From Konateibacter massiliensis (GTDB lineage: Bacteria; Bacillota; Clostridia; Lachnospirales; Lachnospiraceae), in NCBI RefSeq assembly GCF_900184995.1, contig NZ_LT860099.1, positions 372,001-436,000 of the forward strand: a stretch of DNA of 64,000 nucleotides. The letters are read 5' to 3'. Each line of letters opens with the position of its first letter. Position 1 is the first letter of the stretch. The notes under the pieces were generated by a model, which saw only the letters and a program-made list of their open reading frames with translations, made no database searches and was not told the DNA's origin. Below, piece after piece: positions 18,842 to 26,829 of the stretch. The position numbers were made by a program, and so were the translations under genes.

Positions 18842-19597
18842 ATGAATTTATTAATAAGGGAAAAAACAGAGAAAACAAATGAGAAAAGCAGCATGATGAT
18901 AACCGGTTTCCTTGTAGTGGAGCTTCTGTTGTATCTAGGCTTTCTGGCATTGGATTTGGGAGGGAAATCCGTACATATGTCGAATGTGCTGAAATATATC
19001 TCAATATGGGGCTGCTTTTGCTTTCTGTTTTGCTCTTACCTGATATGGAAGGACAGAGAAATATTTTTTATGTCTGTTGTCCTCCTATTCACGGTGACAG
19101 CAGATACCTTTCTGCTATTTACAAATCGGTTTGAGATTGGTGTATTTTTCTTTATCTTGGTGCAGGTTCTCTACTCACGCAGAATAAAGCGTATGTGCGG
19201 GGACGGATGCAGGAAGTATATGGCAGAGGCGTTAGGAGTCGTTTTTTTCTGGAATATCATGATAGTGTTATTAAAGAATGAAAGCTATTTAACACCGGTG
19301 ATTGCGATTACCGGCTTATACTTTGCTATTTTTACGGGAAATATGCTGAGAATATGGATACAGGCGATAAGGGAAAAGAAAGAGAGAGGAGAAATTCTCG
19401 GATTTGTAATAGGACTTACCTTGTTTTATCTCTGTGACATATGTGTGGGACTTAACTATTTGCATACAACAGGAGCTGGCTTGGGAATTTTAAAGGCGAT
19501 AGCGGCACATGCGTGGATTTTTATGTGGATTTTTTATCTTCCCGCCCAGGTTATTTTGTCCATTCACGGTGTGATTTATGGGAGAGAAGCAGAGTAG
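18842..19597 (+). CDS. Membrane protein, YhhN/lysoplasmalogenase-like
   Basis: About 251 residues with seven or eight hydrophobic segments. The segment ADTFLLFTNRFEIGVFFFILVQ resembles the D-x-L-L ... G-x-x-x-F pattern of the YhhN family, whose characterised members cleave vinyl-ether lysolipids; similarity is modest and the call is tentative. ATG 18842 is preferred over ATG 18833 because AAAGGATGAG sits at proper distance. It is the third gene of the ABC exporter operon. Confidence 0.55.
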   Translation: MNLLIREKTEKTNEKSSMMITGFLVVELLLYLGFLALDLGGKSVHMSNVLKYISIWGCFCFLFCSYLIWKDREIFFMSVVLLFTVTADTFLLFTNRFEIGVFFFILVQVLYSRRIKRMCGDGCRKYMAEALGVVFFWNIMIVLLKNESYLTPVIAITGLYFAIFTGNMLRIWIQAIREKKERGEILGFVIGLTLFYLCDICVGLNYLHTTGAGLGILKAIAAHAWIFMWIFYLPAQVILSIHGVIYGREAE

Positions 19598-19985
19598 GGA
19601 AGACAACCCAAAAAAGTGCGCATAACAATTTTCCGGGAGATAAAAGAGGGGAAGCCACAGGGGATACTGTGGCTTCGTTAAGTGGGGGAAACATAGCAGT
19701 TTTAAACTGCCTACAAAGAGTATATAAAAATGATAATGGCATAAGGGGGAAGAAACTGTATATCTATTTCTTACATACAGTGTATCACGGGAATGAAATA
19801 ATAAAATATATCCCGCATAAAGAATAAATAAAATATTGTAAAAAAATATTAGCAAAAATAAATGAATTAGTATCTTCATGAAATCAAGTTAAAGTTGTTT
19901 TAAAAACAAAGACAATTTTTTGCAAATTTATATTGCAATGTTTTGGAATATATGATAGAATAACTTTTGTTCGGTTACGAATTAT
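19598..19985. other. Gene-free spacer before tRNA-Leu
   Basis: Contains a 10-bp perfect hairpin (GAAGCCACAG / CTGTGGCTTC, 19651-19676) that may end the ABC operon although no T run follows. The rest is AT-rich and shows no convincing ORF. Confidence 0.5.
19933..19961 (+). promoter_or_regulatory. Promoter of tRNA-Leu
   Basis: TTGCAA (19933-19938), 17-nt spacer, TAGAAT (19956-19961), 25 bases before the mature tRNA. Confidence 0.7.
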
Positions 19986-20068
19986 GCGGATGTGTCGGAA
20001 TGGCAGACGAATCAGACTCAAAATCTGACGGGGGCAACCCCGTGTGGGTTCAAGTCCCACTATCCGCA
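19986..20068 (+). tRNA. tRNA-Leu (anticodon CAA)
   Basis: GCGGATG at 19986 pairs with TATCCGC at 20061-20067 (one G-U). The anticodon arm is TCAGA-CTCAAAA-TCTGA, giving anticodon CAA for the UUG codon. A long variable arm (CGGGGGCAACCCCG) and the T arm GTGGG-TTCAAGT-CCCAC identify a class II leucine tRNA. The CCA end is not encoded. Confidence 0.97.
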
Positions 20069-20083
20069 GTAAGTTAAAAATGT

Positions 20084-20120
20084 GAGAAGCCTTATATACT
20101 AAGGCTTCTCTATTTTTTTG
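20084..20120 (+). terminator. Terminator of tRNA-Leu
   Basis: GAGAAGCCTT / AAGGCTTCTC forms a 10-bp stem with a seven-base loop, followed by TATTTTTTT. Confidence 0.92.
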
Positions 20121-20264
20121 TCAATAGAAGTTCCAAAGTTTGTAGAATGATGCATTTGTCTGTGATACAATCAGTTTATCAAATTTAAATTTTGAAAGGA
20201 GTGATTGTGATGAAAGGTTTATGATATCTTGAACATCAAACAATTTATAATTTATGGAGGGAAT

Positions 20265-20801
20265 ATGCCAACAATAACTTTTTCAAAATTAACAAATGGG
20301 AACTTCAATGCGAACTCTTTAGACGGTTTTATTAGACACCAAGAAGTCAAAGAATGTTGGCGAAAAATTAATAGCGAGTTTGTTTTGATAGTAAATGACT
20401 ACATTGAAGATTGGAATATAGAAAAATGTAGGGAAATAGCAAAAATAATTGAGAGTGGAATCGATGATATTGGATTTGCATATGGTGCATTTTGTGAAAA
20501 CAAGATCGTCGGCTATATTTATCTATCTAATCATTTCTTTGGAAGCGACAATCAATACATAGAATTACAGCTGTTTCATATATCAGAGCCATTTCGCAGA
20601 AAAGGCATTGGTAAAGAACTTTTTGAACTCGCATGTATGGAGGCAAAAAAAATGGGTGCAAAAAAATTATATATTTCAGCTCATTCATCAAAGGAAAGTC
20701 AAAATGCATATCGAAGATTAGGTTGTATTGATGCAATAGAGATAAATAAAGAAATAGCTGAAAATGAACCATTTGATATTCAAATGGAATATCAATTATA
20801 A
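20265..20801 (+). CDS. GNAT-family N-acetyltransferase
   Basis: About 178 residues. The acetyl-CoA-binding motif A reads IELQLFHISEPFRRKGIGKELF (R-x-x-G-I/K-G), followed by AKKMGAKKLYISAHSSKESQNAYRRLG, which includes the usual late N-x-A-x-x-x-Y strand. Substrate is unknown; related proteins acetylate small molecules or antibiotics. ATG 20265 has GGAGGG five bases upstream. A four-codon ORF (MKGL, 20209-20223) with a better ribosome site precedes it and may be a leftover of another gene. It is the first gene past tRNA-Leu and is more AT-rich than the core genes. Confidence 0.85.
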   Translation: MPTITFSKLTNGNFNANSLDGFIRHQEVKECWRKINSEFVLIVNDYIEDWNIEKCREIAKIIESGIDDIGFAYGAFCENKIVGYIYLSNHFFGSDNQYIELQLFHISEPFRRKGIGKELFELACMEAKKMGAKKLYISAHSSKESQNAYRRLGCIDAIEINKEIAENEPFDIQMEYQL

Positions 20802-20934
20802 TGTTGTGAAACTTGTAAACTGCCTGCTATGCAAATTTTTTCTTCAGAAAAAACGAGCAGTTGATAAGTGGTTACACGTTTGGTTACATTCTTTAGATGC
20901 TGGACAACGTTTCAGGATTAAAAAATTGTAAAAA

Positions 20935-20947
20935 ATCTAGCTCGAAT
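20935..20947 (+). repeat. Left copy of 13-bp target duplication (IS30-family element)
   Basis: ATCTAGCTCGAAT; an identical direct copy is at 22670-22682 just past the right end of the element. Confidence 0.85.
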
Positions 20948-22669
20948 CCTCAATTGTAAAATAACTTTCCCGTCTGAAAGGGAAAGTTAGGTACAAATAT
21001 TTGAAAATAGAATAGAGAAATTCGTGTTACAAAAAGGCAGGGCGCAGTCCCTGCCTTTCGTGATATATTGAACTTAGCCGGTGGAGAAAGGAGACACTAT
21101 GGCTAAGTTTTTATCTTATGAGGATCGTTTGGAGATTGAAAGTGGACTGAAGGAGGATATGACTTTTACCGAGATAGGCAAGAAGCTAGGGAGGGACAGA
21201 ACTACTATTACAAAAGAAGTCCGCAACTATGGAGTAGAGCAATGTAGTGGATATTCAGTCTATCCCCATAATGTATGCAAGTATCGAAAAGGATGCAAAA
21301 GAAAAAAAGTGTGTGGAACAAATGAATGTAAGCATCCAATGATAACCACATGCAGACAGTGTGAGCGTCTGTGTAACAGGTATTGTGAACAGTTTGAGGA
21401 AGAAGTATGTACCAGCAGATTTAAAGCCCCCTATGTATGTAATGGATGCAGTGAAGTGAAGAAGTGTACGCTGACGAAGACAATCTACGACGCATTGGAA
21501 GCCCATCGTCAGGCATCTGAGAAGATTGCGGAATCAAGAAGTGGGATTCTTTCCACGGAAGGAGAAATTGCCAGACTGAATGAAATCCTGGTTCCGCTGA
21601 TCAAACAAGGACAGTCTATACATCAGATTTATTTAAATAATAAGGATGAGCTGATGTGCAGCGAGAAGACTTTATACAATTACATAGATGGAAGTCTGTT
21701 TGATGTGAGGAACATTGATCTCCCACGGAAAGTAAAGTATCGTCCACGTTATAAAAAAGCAGAACTGAAGGTAGACAGAGGCTGTCGTGTGGGAAGAAAC
21801 TATCACGATTATGAGGTGTATATGGAGCAGCATCCTGATACAGCAGTGACCCAGATGGATTCTGTGATAGGAAGCAAAGGTGGAAAGGTTCTGCTCACGG
21901 TATTCTTTGTAGAAACATCCTTGATGCTTGCATTCCTAAGAGAGGCCAATACCTCTAAGTCAGTAATCGATATTTATGATGAACTATATCATAGGCTGGG
22001 AGGACAGGACTTTCGAAAGTTGTTCCCAATCATTTTGACAGACAACGGAAGTGAATTTTCTAATCCAAAGAGTATAGAGTATGGGCCGGATGAAAAAGGA
22101 TTTCAAAGAACCAGAATCTATTATTGCAATCCAAGTGCACCCTATCAGAAAGCGGAAATAGAGGTAGGGCATGAATTCATAAGAAGGGTATTGCCAAAGG
22201 GAAAAAGCTTTGATGAACTGATGCAGGAGGATATCAATCGGATGATGAATCATATCAATTCCTATAGAAGGAAAAAGCTGAATGGGAAAAGTCCGTATGA
22301 AGCATTCTGTTTTTATTATGGAAAAGACCTGGCTGATAAATTAGGATGCCAAGAGGTTGCTGCCAACAGCATCAATCTAACCCCAGGTCTTTTGAAAAAG
22401 TAGCAAGATAATCTGAACATGAAACCACCGGATGGAACGAAAAGACAGATACCAGCAGACGTGAATTTCGGAGTACAAAATTTGTAAGCCAAAAGTGACG
22501 TCCGGTTTTTGTGCGTCAAAATCATCCTGTTACCAGAGATTATACCATGAAAAGCAATAGAAAAACGGGAAAGTCATAACAATTGTGGAATTTCGGGTTC
22601 AAAATTTGAAGGTTACTTTCAAAATGTGAATCTCGTTTACAAAACGGGAAAGTGGAGTTACATTCAACC
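20948..22669 (+). mobile_element. IS30-family insertion sequence, 1722 bp
   Basis: Outer ends are related inverted repeats: 17 of 26 bases match between 20948-20973 and the complement of 22644-22669, with the inner ACTTTCCCGT identical. A perfect 13-bp direct repeat flanks the element. An extra inner copy of the end (ACGGGAAAGTCATAACAATTGTGG, 22565-22588) also resembles the left end. The element holds one intact transposase gene and about 265 bases of non-coding tail with several GGGAAAGT / AAAATTTG repeats. Confidence 0.85.
21099..22403 (+). CDS. IS30-family transposase
   Basis: A 434-residue transposase with an N-terminal helix-turn-helix (LSYEDRLEIESGLKEDMTFTEIGKKLGRDRTTITKEV), a cysteine-rich stretch with several C-x-x-C pairs (about 60-125), and a DDE integrase core: Asp in TQMDSVIG, Asp in LTDNGSEF and Glu in QKAEIEVGHEFIRR. 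These are IS30 hallmarks. ATG 21099 has AAAGGAG upstream at correct spacing. No frameshift or stop is seen, so it is probably active. Confidence 0.93.
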   Translation: MAKFLSYEDRLEIESGLKEDMTFTEIGKKLGRDRTTITKEVRNYGVEQCSGYSVYPHNVCKYRKGCKRKKVCGTNECKHPMITTCRQCERLCNRYCEQFEEEVCTSRFKAPYVCNGCSEVKKCTLTKTIYDALEAHRQASEKIAESRSGILSTEGEIARLNEILVPLIKQGQSIHQIYLNNKDELMCSEKTLYNYIDGSLFDVRNIDLPRKVKYRPRYKKAELKVDRGCRVGRNYHDYEVYMEQHPDTAVTQMDSVIGSKGGKVLLTVFFVETSLMLAFLREANTSKSVIDIYDELYHRLGGQDFRKLFPIILTDNGSEFSNPKSIEYGPDEKGFQRTRIYYCNPSAPYQKAEIEVGHEFIRRVLPKGKSFDELMQEDINRMMNHINSYRRKKLNGKSPYEAFCFYYGKDLADKLGCQEVAANSINLTPGLLKK

Positions 22670-22682
22670 ATCTAGCTCGAAT
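22670..22682 (+). repeat. Right copy of 13-bp target duplication (IS30-family element)
   Basis: Identical to 20935-20947 in the same orientation. Confidence 0.85.
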
Positions 22683-22733
22683 AAAATGCAGTTTTTTATC
22701 CATTCACGCTTTTAGATTGTCTATTTATGTTTT

Positions 22734-22762
22734 TTGACTATTAAAGGTTTCTAAAATATGTT
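22734..22762 (+). promoter_or_regulatory. Promoter of the 22826 gene
   Basis: TTGACT (22734-22739), 17-nt spacer, TATGTT (22757-22762), just outside the IS30 element. Confidence 0.55.
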
Positions 22763-22825
22763 AATTATATACTGTACTTATAGGGCAAATAGGGAATTAT
22801 TTAATTAAAGAGAGGATTTTAAATT

Positions 22826-23341
22826 GTGAAAGACAAATCTAAAAACAATCTTATAGTTATTAGAACTATTATAATTGTTATAATACTAAGCTTTATACTA
22901 AATATAATTATTGCCACTATAATTTTACATAGCTTCAACAGGGACAGAAGTGAAAGTGCAGAATGGAATATAAGTCCTATATCCTATGAAATAGCTAAAA
23001 ATGATGTAGAATTAGCGGCATGGTTAGATGAATGTAATAAGTTTGAAAAGGGGGTATATGTTTTAAGAAACAAACAATATAATGATGGTCAATATATAAC
23101 AAATATCTATATTTATAGAACCGACAATAATTATGCGCGAGTGGGAAGCGGTTTTTCTGTTAACTTCTTAAAAAAAGAAACATTAAGTATAATCTATGGG
23201 GATGTTACAGATGATGATCCTGAAGCCTCGGATATTTTGTCCGTTAAGGCAAATTCTAAAAATGGCTATATTGATTTAACTATAATGCGTGATAATGCTA
23301 AAGAGACATTTTTACTAAAGGATATTGGTATCGAAGAATAG
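22826..23341 (+). CDS. Hypothetical membrane-anchored protein
   Basis: A 171-residue protein not recognised. It has a charged N-terminus, one strong membrane segment (about 9-33), and a polar C-terminal domain of about 135 residues predicted to lie outside the cell. That domain has alternating strands (YVLRNKQYNDGQYITNIYIYR) and no catalytic motif. It starts with GTG, with AGAGGA ten bases upstream. It is flanked by two insertion sequences, is very AT-rich, and is followed by a strong terminator, so it is a stand-alone accessory gene. Confidence 0.65.
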   Translation: MKDKSKNNLIVIRTIIIVIILSFILNIIIATIILHSFNRDRSESAEWNISPISYEIAKNDVELAAWLDECNKFEKGVYVLRNKQYNDGQYITNIYIYRTDNNYARVGSGFSVNFLKKETLSIIYGDVTDDDPEASDILSVKANSKNGYIDLTIMRDNAKETFLLKDIGIEE

Positions 23342-23384
23342 TAGACTAATAATTAAACCCTGAAAAGAATATATGACTAAGCTG

Positions 23385-23430
23385 TAGACAATTACTTTAT
23401 CTTTGAATAAAGTAGTTGTCTATTTTTATT
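23385..23430 (+). terminator. Intrinsic terminator after the 22826 gene
   Basis: A 16-bp stem (TAGACAATTACTTTAT / ATAAAGTAGTTGTCTA, one G-U) with a six-base loop precedes TTTTTATTTT. The following 23431-23680 stretch is AT-rich with no supported gene. Confidence 0.9.
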
Positions 23431-23680
23431 TTATATTATAAACCAAGGAAAACTAATTAATATTTGGAAAGACAAAATGAATATTCTAAAAAACCTTTAA
23501 GAAATATAGGCAAGTTGAATTGATTATCTTTTAACCCAACACCTTAAATGTCAGATAAATGATATTTGGTATTTGGGGTGTTCTTCAAAGATTTTTGAAA
23601 TGCTTAAATATTTTAACAAAAAATATCGACTTAACAGCAAAATACTTATTTGATGAAATCCATATTGGTCCTATGTCAAG

Positions 23681-23684
23681 ATTT
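23681..23684. repeat. ATTT target duplication, left (IS3-family element)
   Basis: Matched by ATTT at 24991-24994. Confidence 0.6.
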
Positions 23685-23717
23685 AGTACAAGTTAAAATG
23701 AGAAAAAATTCCTCACA

Positions 23718-24632
23718 TTAACTTGCTAGAAGCAGGCGGCCATCTTGGCTCTGCTCATATAGTTTTTCAAAGTCATTTGGTGACATATAATCACAGTGAC
23801 TGTGGATACGTTTTGTATTATAAAATGCCTCTAGATATTCAAATACGAGGCGATAAGCCTGGTCGAAATCGAGGATATGAAATCGGTTCAGCCACTCCCG
23901 TTTTATGAGTGCATGAAATGATTCAATACATGCATTATCCCATGGGAAGGCCTTTTTTGAATAACTACGCTTCATATTTTCGGTTGCTTCGTTGTAGGCT
24001 TTTGAAACATACTGAGAGCCGCGATCGCTGTGTATAATCAACGGAAGATCTGTTTTGCGACGTGCTTTTGCTTTGGTTATGGCATCAATTACACAAGAAA
24101 CCTCTAACGTTTCTGAAAGTGTCCATGCAATGATTTTCCTGGAATACAAATCCATAATGCTTGTCAGATAGACAAATCCGTCTACGGTCCAAATATAAGT
24201 GATATCGGTGCACCAAACAGCGTTAGGGCGGTCAGGATTGAATTGTTCATCAAGGATATTTTGAAGTTCGTTACTAAAATCAGAATCTTTTGTAGTGATT
24301 GTCCATGGTTTTACCCATTGCGCTTTAATTCCCATTTCCTTCATGTAGGTACCAACCGTTCGTTCTGCAATAACTTCTCCCTTTTTTTTGAGCTCTTTGG
24401 TGATTTTGGGAGCACCATAGTTTTGTTTGGAGCCATCATAAATCTCTCTTATTTTGGCCTTTATAGTTTTCTTTCGTACGAGTGTATTTGAAGGAGTTTT
24501 TCTTAAAAATGCGAAATATCCCGATCGTGAAACGCCTAAGATTCGCAGCACTCTGGAGACAGAAACACGGCGTCCGTTTTTCTTGGAAGCTTCTGTCTTC
24601 TCAGATACTTCGAGGTAAATGGCTTGCGTCAT
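23718..24632 (-). CDS. IS3-family transposase OrfB (DDE integrase)
   Basis: A 304-residue integrase part. The HTH_21-like N-terminus (VSRVLRILGVSRSGYFAF) is followed by an rve core with Asp in WCTDITYI, Asp in IHSDRGSQY and Glu in ACIESFHALIKRE, then the HCDYMSPNDFE tail typical of the family. In IS3 elements it is normally made as an OrfAB fusion by -1 frameshifting; the A7 run near 24652-24658 inside orfA is in the right phase. ATG 24632 overlaps the orfA stop (ATGA), which also allows re-initiation. Confidence 0.93.
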   Translation of the reverse strand: MTQAIYLEVSEKTEASKKNGRRVSVSRVLRILGVSRSGYFAFLRKTPSNTLVRKKTIKAKIREIYDGSKQNYGAPKITKELKKKGEVIAERTVGTYMKEMGIKAQWVKPWTITTKDSDFSNELQNILDEQFNPDRPNAVWCTDITYIWTVDGFVYLTSIMDLYSRKIIAWTLSETLEVSCVIDAITKAKARRKTDLPLIIHSDRGSQYVSKAYNEATENMKRSYSKKAFPWDNACIESFHALIKREWLNRFHILDFDQAYRLVFEYLEAFYNTKRIHSHCDYMSPNDFEKLYEQSQDGRLLLAS

Positions 24633-24913
24633 TTTCCCAGAATGCCGATGGCTTTTTTTAACACATCAAGTGCATCCTGTGTGTCGCGCAATTCACGCTT
24701 AAGACGGGCAATCTCCTTTTCTTCATCCGAAGAGAAATTTCCAGAGCCTCTAGATTCGAGATCACCTGTCTCACGAAATTCTCTTTGCCATCTTGATATA
24801 GACTGGTGGCTGATTCCAAGATTGTTGGCACAGCCAATCAAACCAAGCTCCTTGTGGTCATGATAGTACTGGATGCAATCCAATTTAAATTGTTTGTCAT
24901 AGTTCTTCGGCAT
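24629..24913 (-). CDS. IS3-family transposase OrfA (helix-turn-helix)
   Basis: A 94-residue protein with a HTH (LGLIGCANNLGISHQSISRW) and a C-terminal leucine-zipper-like coiled coil (EEKEIARLKRELRDTQDALDVLKKAIG), the usual OrfA plan. The start at 24913 has GGAGGG eight bases upstream; an earlier in-frame ATG at 24928 overlaps that site and is unlikely. The codons TTA AAA AAA near the end form the slippery site for the OrfAB fusion. Confidence 0.9.
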   Translation of the reverse strand: MPKNYDKQFKLDCIQYYHDHKELGLIGCANNLGISHQSISRWQREFRETGDLESRGSGNFSSDEEKEIARLKRELRDTQDALDVLKKAIGILGK

Positions 24914-25138
24914 AATGAGACCCTCCATGATTCAGTACAAGTATTGTACCATAATTTTTTATATTGGAATTTCTCATTTTGACTTGTACTATTTAAATTC
25001 TAACATCATATCATTACATACTGGTTTAACGTAAATAGCATCAACAATCGACCTATTCGACCTAAAAACCAAAAGGCACCGACCATAAAAAAATTCTTCC
25101 TATGTTAAGTTTAGAAAAAATAGGAAGGAGGGGTTGGT

Positions 25139-25177
25139 GTGAGTCTTGTAGATTGGATTAGACTGTTTTGGGCATAA
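25139..25177 (+). CDS. Possible 12-codon peptide ORF (MSLVDWIRLFWA)
   Basis: GTG at 25139 follows GGAGGGG (25127-25133) by five bases and reads MSLVDWIRLFWA then TAA. The peptide is hydrophobic/amphipathic with two Trp. The site is masked by a 10-bp helix between 25094-25103 and 25120-25129 (one G-U). Its place before a GHKL kinase gene invites a signalling or leader-peptide role, but no homology supports it. Confidence 0.35.
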   Translation: MSLVDWIRLFWA

Positions 25178-25245
25178 CAGGGATGATATCATTTTATTAC
25201 AAGTAATATTAGCATTGAAATTATGATTCGATATGGTGCATGTAA

Positions 25246-25274
25246 TTGTCTTCTTTGTAAGATGTGGATATAAT
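25246..25274 (+). promoter_or_regulatory. Promoter with overlapping palindrome, sensor kinase gene
   Basis: TTGTCT (25246-25251), 17-nt spacer, TATAAT (25269-25274). The -10 is embedded in the perfect palindrome TGGATATAATATCCA (25265-25279), a candidate operator. Confidence 0.65.
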
Positions 25275-25297
25275 ATCCATATTATACAAGGGAGGAA

Positions 25298-26707
25298 ATG
25301 AAAGTGTCAGTACATATCGAGATGATTGGTGTGTTATTACAGGGGATTATCGCATTAATTATTATTGATAAAATATCAAATATTAAACAGAACAGAAACG
25401 TATACTTAGCGAAGGTAATATGTCTATGCTTAAATTTAGTAATTTGGTATTTTATAAAAGAAGTGGGGAGTTGGAGATATACAGTAGGAGTAGTTCTGGA
25501 TATATTGAATTTTAGCTTCTATACCGTTGTATTAAAACGGCAAAGATTTTTGTTTATGTTTGTCTCAGTAATGGCGGCAAATATTTTAAATGCATTTTTT
25601 GGAATATTAGTCGCTGTTCTGACGTATATGACTTTAGATATGGAGAAAACTCATCCACTATATCTGGAAGTTGTGCTGTTTGGATATTTTTTTAGGTTTA
25701 TATTATTATATATAATGGGCTTGCTTGAAAATAAGTTTCACCTAAGCCGCTTATTGGAAAAGGGAAAGATACAAATAATAGTAATTGCCGTAGGAATTTT
25801 TATCCAGATTATACGACAGCCTATTTATTTAATTAGTGAATACAGAGAGAATTTATATGTACAAACATCTATTATTGTTTTAATTACAACAGCAGCTTTT
25901 GGAATATTATGGTTTACCGATAAATATTTTACAGAGCGGGAGCAAAGGTTATTATGGGAAGATAATGTAAAAATGGCAAAGAGATTACATAAATCAAAAG
26001 AAATTCTTCCGATTCTAGACAAGACGTTAGCGAAAATAAAGCTTAATTATAAATCAGAGGAATTGAACGAGCTTTTAAACGAAGTACATCAATTATGCAA
26101 GGAACAAATATATGAAAGTAGGAATGAAGAGATGCAATATAAAAGTTTTCCGAGTACTGGCATTCATATATTAGATGAACAAATACAGTTATATGGAAAG
26201 GAAGCGGCGGACAAAGGAATTAACTTTGATATTTTTGTCAATATTTCAATGTCTGAGGCTCTAAAGAAACACGACATTTCAAAACTGGATTTTTTACAGC
26301 TCATAGGAAACCTTATGAGAAATGCATTCCGTGCCGTGGAAAGAAATCAAGAGAATACAGGCAATATATTGCTGGTTATGGGATGCGTGAATGAAGTGCT
26401 GGAGCTGGAAATATATGATAATGGAGATCTGTTCCCGATGTACATTCTTGATGAATTCGGAAAAATAGGAAATACGAACGGCGGAACAGGATATGGAATA
26501 GCTGAAATATTAGATATTTTAAAAGATTATAATGCCACCTATAAGCTGACAGAATATGAGGATGATATGAGTTTTTCAAAGGGAATCGGTATTATCTGGA
26601 ACGAGAAAGACGGAAGGTGGATAGAAAGTTTTAGAGGCAACCAAATTTCAAAGGATAGTATATTAGAGAGTGAGAACTTAGAAGTTGCAGATTCCTCAAT
26701 CGGGTAA
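25298..26707 (+). CDS. GHKL-type sensor histidine kinase, AgrC-like layout
   Basis: A 469-residue protein with about six N-terminal membrane segments (about 10-205), a short coiled linker and a C-terminal GHKL ATPase domain with N box LIGNLMRNAFRAV, a DNG motif and G box GGTGYG. This is the AgrC/peptide-sensor plan. The usual phosphoacceptor motif H-D-x-x-N-H is not present; only a lone His in MAKRLHKSKE lies in the expected place. It may be an atypical kinase or have lost autophosphorylation. The ATG has GGAGG very close upstream; GTG 25304 is an alternative start. It faces a Spo0A-like regulator gene. Confidence 0.8.
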   Translation: MKVSVHIEMIGVLLQGIIALIIIDKISNIKQNRNVYLAKVICLCLNLVIWYFIKEVGSWRYTVGVVLDILNFSFYTVVLKRQRFLFMFVSVMAANILNAFFGILVAVLTYMTLDMEKTHPLYLEVVLFGYFFRFILLYIMGLLENKFHLSRLLEKGKIQIIVIAVGIFIQIIRQPIYLISEYRENLYVQTSIIVLITTAAFGILWFTDKYFTEREQRLLWEDNVKMAKRLHKSKEILPILDKTLAKIKLNYKSEELNELLNEVHQLCKEQIYESRNEEMQYKSFPSTGIHILDEQIQLYGKEAADKGINFDIFVNISMSEALKKHDISKLDFLQLIGNLMRNAFRAVERNQENTGNILLVMGCVNEVLELEIYDNGDLFPMYILDEFGKIGNTNGGTGYGIAEILDILKDYNATYKLTEYEDDMSFSKGIGIIWNEKDGRWIESFRGNQISKDSILESENLEVADSSIG

Positions 26708-26715
26708 TCTATAAC

Positions 26716-26764
26716 TTTTTAATATCAGAGGAAATTGCTTTGCGATTTCCTCTGATATTAAAAA
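26716..26764. terminator. 20-bp perfect inverted repeat between convergent genes
   Basis: Arms 26716-26735 and 26745-26764 are exact complements with a nine-base loop, starting with T5 and ending with A5. There is no external T run, but its place between two convergent genes suggests a two-way stop. Confidence 0.65.
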
Positions 26765-26829
26765 CTATTTATGCGCGCGAATGCAATAGGAAACTTTTCC
26801 GAGTTTCTTATACACATTCTACCTGACAA

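Larger units (their letters stand above)
23685..24990 (-). mobile_element. IS3-family insertion sequence, about 1306 bp
   Basis: Left end AGTACAAGTTAAAATGAGAAA and the complement of the right end AGTACAAGTCAAAATGAGAAA are inverted repeats differing at one base. They are flanked by ATTT on both sides, a size normal for the family. The element holds orfA and orfB on the minus strand, overlapping by four bases, with an A7 slippery run before the junction. Confidence 0.88.
24995..25297. other. Leader region of the sensor kinase gene
   Basis: No ordinary gene. It holds a hairpin whose 3' arm covers a ribosome site (25094-25129), a 12-codon ORF, a promoter (25246-25274) and a 15-bp palindrome (25265-25279). 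Confidence 0.6.

Noticed and set aside
19513-19827. 104-codon plus-strand ORF across the end of the 18842 gene
   Set aside because: It overlaps the end of a better-supported membrane gene in another frame, has no ribosome site, and its composition is not protein-like. It also runs through a hairpin.
20948-24990. IS30 and IS3 elements as ends of one composite transposon
   Set aside because: They belong to different families with unrelated ends, and each has its own target duplication, so they inserted independently.
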